Positions 57,641 to 64,000 of a DNA stretch of 64,000 bases are shown here, one piece after another. The translations under genes were made by a program, and so were the position numbers. The number at the start of each line of letters is the position of its first letter. Within the stretch, counting starts at the first letter, position 1. The notes under the pieces were generated by a model. It saw nothing but the letters and a program-made list of their open reading frames with translations. It was not told where the DNA came from and made no database searches. The stretch lies in the NCBI GenBank assembly GCA_011316305.1, contig SAUG01000151.1, positions 1 through 64,000 of the forward strand, in the 5' to 3' direction. The stretch comes from Rusavskia elegans (Eukaryota; Ascomycota; Lecanoromycetes; Teloschistales; Teloschistaceae).

Positions 57641-58067
57641 GTCTCGGGAGCGCGGGATCATAGCGCGAGATAAGGGTGACCACGAGATGTGATGGTGCAG
57701 CGCTACACAGTTTAACGTGGTCCCCCCCACCCACAATCTTGTACCACTGACCATCATCACCTTTCGTGCCGCTCATCGCCTGCACGTCGCTCCACTAATA
57801 AAGGAAGCAGCTCAGATAGTAGAGCTTCATAAGCGAGCAATCTGGAGCCTGATTATCATGTAACAAACTCGATATTGTCATCAGAATTTATATACGGAGT
57901 CAAATAGAACATGCGTATAATAACGGCGGCGATGAGCTGAGATATAGTGATGATGATGGGCGCTGGTACATAGTTTTGGGTGGGGGACCACGTTAAACTG
58001 TGTAGAAATGCCCCCCACGATTCTCGCGCTCCCATTATCTCGCGTTAAGATCTCGCGCTCCCAAGAC
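57641..58067. mobile_element. MITE-like inverted-repeat element
   Basis: Two arms of about 140 bp face each other around a spacer of about 145 bp. The left arm (57641-57780) contains GTCTCGGGAGCGCG, CGCGAGATAAGGG and CTACACAGTTTAACGTGGTC. The right arm (57927-58067) contains their reverse complements, such as GACCACGTTAAACTGTGTAG at 57986-58005 and CGCGCTCCCAAGAC. There is no coding capacity. The size, terminal inverted arms and position in intergenic DNA fit a miniature inverted-repeat transposable element, but a clear target duplication is not evident. Confidence 0.6.
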
Positions 58068-58224
58068 ATTCCGAGGTTGGAGCGCCAACAGCCTTACAGT
58101 GGCGTATTCGTAACCACGGAATTGATCCGAAGAGACAAACCAGTAGGTCTTAGCCCTAGGCGGGGAGGACTCCCGAGGGCCTCCGGTATCTTGTCCTCGC
58201 TCATCAACATGCGATGTGACAAAG

Positions 58225-59519
58225 ATGGACATCAGTCGCGAATTCACCAAGTCGTTACCTAAGATTGAGGTTAGTATCCGATGCAGTCTTTTAAAGTGGA
58301 TAATTGAACAGATTTCTAGCTCCACGCCCATCTGACTGGAAGTATCACACGCGAATGCCTTCACGATATCTGGCTTGCAAGATCCAAAGAGCACTCCAAT
58401 CAGAACCTTGAAGATCCCTTGGAGGTCTTGAAAGCCGATAAGTGCCAATATGACGTCGTGAGGTACGTTCCTACCTTAAGTCGGCCCGTCGGCCCGTCGG
58501 CCCGTCGGCCCGTCGGCTCTCTCGCTCTAAGCTCTCTCTCTGATATTCCTTTTCTCAAGCTTCTTCCCTCTTTTCACCTCCTATATCTACAAAGTCGTCG
58601 ACACTCTACCCTCTCTGGTCTACTCCACCAACGCCGTTCTTAATGATTTCACCGCCGACGGCGTCTGCTATCTCGAGCTTAGGACAACACCACGTGTCTC
58701 GCCATACTTTACAAAGGAGCAGTATATCGAGACCATTCTCGACTGCATATCCGATCACAACAAAACCCAAGATGATCTGCATACCTATCTTATCCTATCG
58801 ATCGACCGCAGAAACACAGCTGCCGAAATGGCCTCCACAATTGACCTGGCAATCCAATATCAAGACCAAGGAATCGTCGGTGTAGATCTCTGTGGCAATC
58901 CATCTCATCCAATCGATATTGAAATGCTGCACCGCGAGTTCTCCCGCGCCAAAAGAGCAGGGTTGAAACTGACGTTGCATTTCGCCGAGACAACTCAATC
59001 GGCTTCACGTGCAGAGCTGGAAGGACTAATTGCTATGGATCCCGATAGACTGGGACATGTCATCCATGTTCCTGAAAATATCAAAGATATCATAGTAGCC
59101 AGGAGTATCGGGCTCGAGCTTTGCCTGAGCTGCAACGTGCTCGCGAAGCTGACGACCGGTGGTTTCGAGGAGCATCATTTTCGGGAATGGTACCGCAGAA
59201 TGGGAAAGGTGGTAGTTGTACTCTGTGTAAGCATTTCTTCCGATTCCTCGCTCTATTGTTGTTTCACCTCCCGAGTTTCTACGGCAGAATACAGGTCGAC
59301 TAACCAAAGCTGAAATACAAGACTGATGATGTTGGTGTGTTTATGAGCCCCCTATCACTTGAGTACTACCTGGCTGCAAAGTATTTCGATCTGAAAGTGG
59401 ACGACCTCCTCGACATGTGTGAGTCGGCTAGTACAGTAATCTTTGGCGACCAGGACGAGAAATCCCGGATTAAGGAGAAAATTGCACTTCATCGGATCAA
59501 CAGAGATATCAGCGACTGA
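58225..59519 (+). CDS. Adenosine deaminase-like protein (ADAL / N6-methyl-AMP deaminase type)
   Basis: Four exons (58225-58269, 58320-58462, 58560-59226, 59322-59519), introns of 50, 97 and 95 nt, all in phase, giving 350 residues, the usual ADAL length. All metal and catalytic motifs of the family are present: SLPKIE then LHAHLTGSI (the HxH metal ligands, split by intron 1), YLELRTTPR, VGVDLCGNPS, LTLHFAET (His and the catalytic Glu), DRLGHVIH and CTDDVGVF (the Asp-Asp pair). ADAL enzymes deaminate N6-substituted AMP to IMP; a fungal adenine or adenosine deaminase role cannot be excluded. Intron 2 carries a perfect GTCGGCCC tandem array. The gene looks intact. It starts about 160 bp after the MITE-like element. 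Confidence 0.9.
58474..58517. repeat. GTCGGCCC tandem microrepeat inside an ADAL intron
   Basis: Four to five consecutive copies of the 8-mer GTCGGCCC lie in the second intron of the ADAL gene, followed by a CTCTCTCTC pyrimidine tract before the acceptor. Confidence 0.8.
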
Positions 59520-61322
59520 CGTTTTAGATGATGACAGAGTCGTGGATGTTGGTATCTATCTTGAGGAATTCGCATCAATGTATGAATTGATACGCTCGTT
59601 CATCTACTTTGCGAGCAATCGGACGGTTCTCTCCATATTCCACTCCGCCTATGTCGTCTGCTTTTTGACCCAAGTTGTACGACTAAATATTTGGTCAGCA
59701 ACGCAGGTGTGAAAGCGAATGAAAATCCTTACCACAGTGGACATCTCTTGCTGTCATCGGCTAACCACCATTGGATCATACAGCGCCAGTGCATATACTG
59801 TTCACATTCCGCCATATACCATTTCAACGTACTCAGGTCCTGCAGATTTTCCTTATAAATAGCACAGTCGCCTTGCATGCCGTCTTGATGACTTGACGTC
59901 AGTCCCTGCCCTGTCGCCCCATCAGAAGACCCGGGAGCCAAATCTGGGTGCCTGGCCTATTTCCATCGCTTGCTGAACAATGTTAAACCCGTCAAGGCCT
60001 ACTCGTGAGTTGGTGCGGCTTGGAGAATCAGGCTGATTTGGCGTCCCATCTGAGGGTGACGCGTTGACTGTGCCCAGTCATGCGGGGCTGACTCGAATAG
60101 ATCAGTTGCAGGCTGTTCGCTTCGTCCTTGGTGCTGGCCTGGATCAGTCGCGTCTCCCTACGATCTTGGATGCCTTGCACTTTCTTCCTGATTTTGAATG
60201 CAAAGGCGAATCCCGTCTGGCCTCTGTTGTGGCTGGTGGATCGCCTTCGACTTGTCGTTGTGCAGTAGCCTACCAGGGCTTTTTTCTATTTGCGATTTAT
60301 ACCTTGAGCCTGCCACTTATGGCGTCCGCACAGTAGCCTTTCAGCGAGATCGTGCAACAGCCTATCAAGACAATCTTGGGAAGGATCCATGAGGCTGATG
60401 TTGGAAAGAAGCAGTTGAGTTTTGTTTCGAGTGACTGCGCTGATGGAGTTGTCAAATTGCTGTTTTTCAGTGTTTGACCGTAACACTTCGTACGATCTTT
60501 ATCGATGCGGAGGATAAGTTAGGGATCTCAATAACCAGTGGGGAAGGCCATTATTTCAAAATACGCTTTTCAGTTGACACGCTGAGGTGCTGGACGGCTT
60601 TACTGTCGGAGCCAGTACCCAAGTGTTCAATTGATTGAAGTTGCAGGTCGACGAAAAGCAAGTGTGAGTAGATTCTATTCAAAAGACTTTCTAGCTTTAT
60701 CAGCTGTTCCCTGGGAACAAAGAAAAGTTTTCTGATATATCGCATCGTCGTGGGAATCACAGGAGCCGCGGGAGCGACGGGTCAACGCATTTATTTCGCC
60801 AGTTTGAACCAAAAGCCCACCACCACATCGTCGTTGTCAATTTATACCTATGGCTCCAGGATTAATGAAATCAAAGTGCCCAAAAACTCGGTGGGCTGCG
60901 CATGGCATCTGTTTTCATCTGTGGACTGGGCTAGACACAGACGGAGCACCAGCTGCTAACGTAACGAGCACTTATGTTGACTAGCTCTAGCTCTGTAGTA
61001 TGGTAGTGAAAGAGTGATAGAATTCCGGGTTTGGAGCGAGTATAATAGGCAGGCGCTTAGTCAGCTTCGGCGGATCCTCGGAATGCCAAGCCGCGGGTTA
61101 GCCCTGCGGGTCTAGCCCGGAAAGGTTAAGCGCGGCAGATCTCCTAATAAGGTAAGGTAGATCTGCCAACCATCACACAAGATAGCTTCATGAGTGACTC
61201 ATTTTTGACCGCCTGGATCAGCGTGAAGAGGACTGATGATAATGACAACTTGTTCAACGTCTTATCATCCTGATACCAACTGGTCTTCGCAACTGCGCGT
61301 TCCTCCATAATCGCAATTCGCA
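59520..61322. other. Intergenic region with one RING-like fragment
   Basis: Apart from the minus-strand RING-like piece at 59729-59941 I see no coding sequence. A 9-bp inverted repeat, GGCAGATCT (61134-61142) and AGATCTGCC (61159-61167), forms a small hairpin near 61150. Confidence 0.45.
59729..59941 (-). pseudogene. Degenerate RING-H2-like zinc finger fragment
   Basis: The minus-strand frame contains GDCAIYKENLQDL, then AECEQYMHWRCMIQWWL and KRCPLW. This follows the RING-H2 pattern (CxIC...CxHxFHxxC...CPxCR) but the second Cys is Tyr, the first His is Gln, and the last Cys falls at a stop or at a possible donor (TG|GTAAGG). It is either a decayed E3-ligase gene or an exon of an unresolved model. 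Confidence 0.4.
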
Positions 61323-64000
61323 ATGGCGCTCGACATCGGGGCTATACGGGTCGCTAAACATGGAGTTCTTGCTCAGTTGTTGGTGAAGGCTCGAGATCAG
61401 CAATCCCCCGTCGAGACCACCAGGCAGATACTTGATGCAGTCCGCATCGAGTCGCTACCACCCGCAGTCGTCAGCACATGGCTGTCGGTCTCGCAGTCTG
61501 ACGAGGCAGTCGCCATGGCCTTGAAGCAAGATTGCTCGTGCCTTGTTCGAAAACGCGCAATGGTCGAACTTGGACGCAAGATGAAACGTCCCTCTTGGGA
61601 AAGCATCTGGAATGCTCTTGGCGGTGTCCAAGGCATGCTAGCCTTATTCGCCGATTTTTCCGCCTTTGAAATCAAGCAAGCATGCAGTGTTCTTGGTAGA
61701 CGCAACAGAGGTCGAGCTTTCCCAGCCCACGAGCGTTGTGTGGAGCAACTGTTGCGGGCCTTGGTTCCTTTCTATCAACATGCTTCGAGTCCCAAAAGCC
61801 TCGACGAACGACCACTCCTGCATGTTTACGCTCGCTTGGTTCCAGGATGCTCGACTAATTTCGTGGCCGAACTACTCGATCAACCCGACAATCCTCTTGT
61901 AGCCCACCTTGATTCTGCTCGTATCGCAAGATATCATCCAGCCCTGCTGCAAAGAATCATCCATCAATTTGGCTTCGTCCATTCGAGTGTTGGCAATAAT
62001 GACAGGCGCTGCTGGTCATCTTACCCACGGCTGACCCATGACCTCCCTTCGAATAAGCGAGATGCGACAGGATTCTCTCCCACCATGCACTTTCTGTCAG
62101 AGCTTTTAGATGAGAACACAAGCTCCAGCATTGCTGGACTTCCAGCAGGGGAGATTGTGGGTCTCGTTTCAGCGCCTCTTCTTCGTCTCGCGATTAAGAA
62201 CAAAGTATCGGAAGACAAGGTTTTGCATGTCGTCTACGCTACTCTCAAATACATGGAGCGAGAAAGAATTGCCATGGGGTGGTCCCGTTCTCACATTGGT
62301 TCGTTCTTGTACAACCTTGCATTATACTGGTCTCGAAGGGGTGCAACTATGCATTTGGCCATAGACAATGCTTTCTCCGGCTTTCTCCGGTTATACGGCG
62401 CCACTCAGCGACATGGGGCGTACGATAATACTGTCGAGGTCATATCGGATCTCTTCCCGGCAGTCTCTCGAAGTCACCGTTACACTCTCCTTCGCCATGT
62501 TACAGAGTTCATCACAAAACCTGGTATCAGCTTGAACGATTTGGGACCCGACAAACCACTCGCGTTCGAAAGATGGTCATGCAGATGGTTCATTGATATG
62601 AATACCTCAGAAGCCCTAGATTTGCTCAAGCGACTGATTCGTGCCCGAACGGACCACAATTTTCTGTCTTTGGAGCGCAAGGATTCCATCTTCAGCCATT
62701 CCAGTATGCCTGGTGGCCGGTATAGCGATCCTGGAATCCTAGTAACCTACCTGAGCAAAGGACAAGAAGGAGCTATGACACAAGCTGAAAATATCACACA
62801 TCAAATGCAGAAAAAGTCTGCAACTTCTCGAGAGCAGGCGGATCGTGCGTTCTTCGCTAAGTCTGCCATGTTTTACGCTATCGCGAGCGGGTCAATGGCT
62901 CTCTACCATGAGGTAGTAACATGGTCTCGCCGCTATATCAAAGATCCAATGACGGTGAGGGTGTTGTTCGGTAGCGAGTCAATCCTTACAACAGAAGGCA
63001 TCGAGTTGCTGTCCGGCTTGTACAATGGCGAGCTACATGTTTTAGCAACTGCTATGGACCACCTGCAGGTTGCGAAAGGCAACAGAATACTTCTCGATCT
63101 GTTCAACCTTGCCTGCTCTTCTCTGAAGGAGCCGTCATTCAACGTCAATGACTGGGACGCTGTCAGAAGAATTTACCGCTTGGTAATTGAAAGACGAACA
63201 CGAACGGCCACCCTCCTCCAGCACCGTGATCACATCTCAGAAGAAACTATTTACAACCAGGTGTGGGGAGATACTCTCAAAGTTCTGATAGAGCTCGAGA
63301 GAACTGCATGTAAACCGGAACATTCGCGGCTTCGCTTCAACTCTGCTGCTGGAACGCTGTCGCATGGTACACCATACTCTATTGAGATCGAGTCCATTCG
63401 GTTTTCGTCAGCATCTTACCTCTTCCTTGATACACTCGCTAAAGCTCGGGACGAGCTTTGGAAAGATGTACGTTCGTCTTACAGCCCTGCCGCTACAAGT
63501 CTTGGGCAACCATGGCCAAAGGGACTCCCAGTCCAGTGCCTTGTACCGTTCGATCTTGGTAACAGCGAAGCTAAAGGATTCACACCTTTTTTGAGCTCTC
63601 GGGTAGCAGAGGTTGTCTTTATTAGTGAACTTATCTCAGAAGCAGGTATTCCGCCCGACGAAGAAACCAGGTCTGCAATCGGCGCTTTTTGTGCATAGCT
63701 ACCAAACTGCTCTCCGAATTCACATCCTGCAGTTTCCTGAAGGACGACTGAGATACGAAGAGGTCGCTCGAGCATGGCAACATGAGATGAAAATCACACG
63801 GGGACGCATGGAGGAAAGAGAGGCGATCAGATTTTGGCGTTCACGCTTCGAAGGTGCATTGCCTTTCATGAAGCTCGATCTGCCGATGACCGAAATGGAG
63901 TGTCAGGAGTATCCCATCCTTCCTCCAATGGACGGTGAAAACGAAACACAAGAATGGGATCCTGCATCCAACCACCCGGCTGCAATCAAGTATCGACAAC
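61323..64000 (+). CDS. Large uncharacterised fungal protein (3' partial, one frameshift)
   Basis: The frame from ATG 61323 is open for 791 codons to a stop at 63696-63698. The protein is rich in alpha-helix-like, Leu/Ala-rich segments without signal peptide or membrane span, possibly helical repeats. Immediately before the stop is a T5 run (63686-63690). If one T is removed, the frame passes smoothly (…IGAFVHSYQTALRIH) into a second open stretch with equal coding character (LQFPEGRLRYEEVARAWQHE) that continues to the end of the window. A homopolymer indel, real or a sequencing error, is thus the simplest reading, and the true gene extends beyond 64000. I do not recognise a domain. No intron is needed in the first 2.3 kb. 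Confidence 0.75.

Noticed and set aside
60064..60336. 90-codon plus-strand frame
   Set aside because: No motif, atypical composition, and no supporting neighbour.
1..64000. CRISPR array, rRNA or functional tRNA genes
   Set aside because: No direct-repeat/spacer array, no rRNA-like blocks; the only tRNA-like element (21975-22046) lacks a foldable acceptor stem.

Overview
The window looks like a gene-poor, transposon-invaded stretch of a filamentous ascomycete (Pezizomycotina) chromosome. The evidence is short GT-AG introns (about 46-97 nt), fungus-specific families (HET, PTH11-like rhodopsin fold, fungal permeases, MARVEL-like proteins), and two blocks (19.6-32.5 kb and 47.5-53.1 kb) in which CpA/TpG dinucleotides are almost absent and TpA is in excess while CpG is kept. 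That is the signature of repeat-induced point mutation (RIP). Class and species cannot be told from sequence alone.

Layout. 0-19 kb: a secreted protein with Cys-rich repeats (runs off the left edge), an F-box-like relic, a DHA1-type MFS transporter, an atypical P450, two adjacent broken genes (RNase III-like; a secreted-protein family), a MARVEL-like membrane protein, a small DUF3237-like protein and an intact HET-domain gene. 19.5-33.1 kb: a secreted-protein gene cut after codon 39 by a copia-type LTR retrotransposon with perfect 5-bp target duplications (CAAGC), which itself carries a nested gypsy element with its own 5-bp duplication (GGGTA) and two 241-bp LTRs. 34-45 kb: transporter-rich segment with two multi-exon APC-family permeases, a PTH11-like membrane protein and an AAAP amino-acid transporter; HET and TPR relics lie between them. 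47.2-54.2 kb: a GH45 (endoglucanase-like) gene with an unusual C-terminal membrane anchor, cut by a second copia element of the same family (duplication TACTT). 56-64 kb: beta-carbonic anhydrase, an inverted-repeat MITE-like element, an adenosine-deaminase-like enzyme, and a large unknown protein gene that carries a single-T frameshift and runs off the right edge.

The central result is that both copia copies sit inside the 5' coding part of genes for signal-peptide proteins, in opposite orientation to the host gene. When each element and one target-duplication copy are skipped, both host reading frames join exactly in frame. The insertions therefore hit genes that were intact at the junction, and they are dated relative to RIP. 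Gene models with several exons were derived by hand from splice sites and checked for phase; model lengths are stated in the entries.
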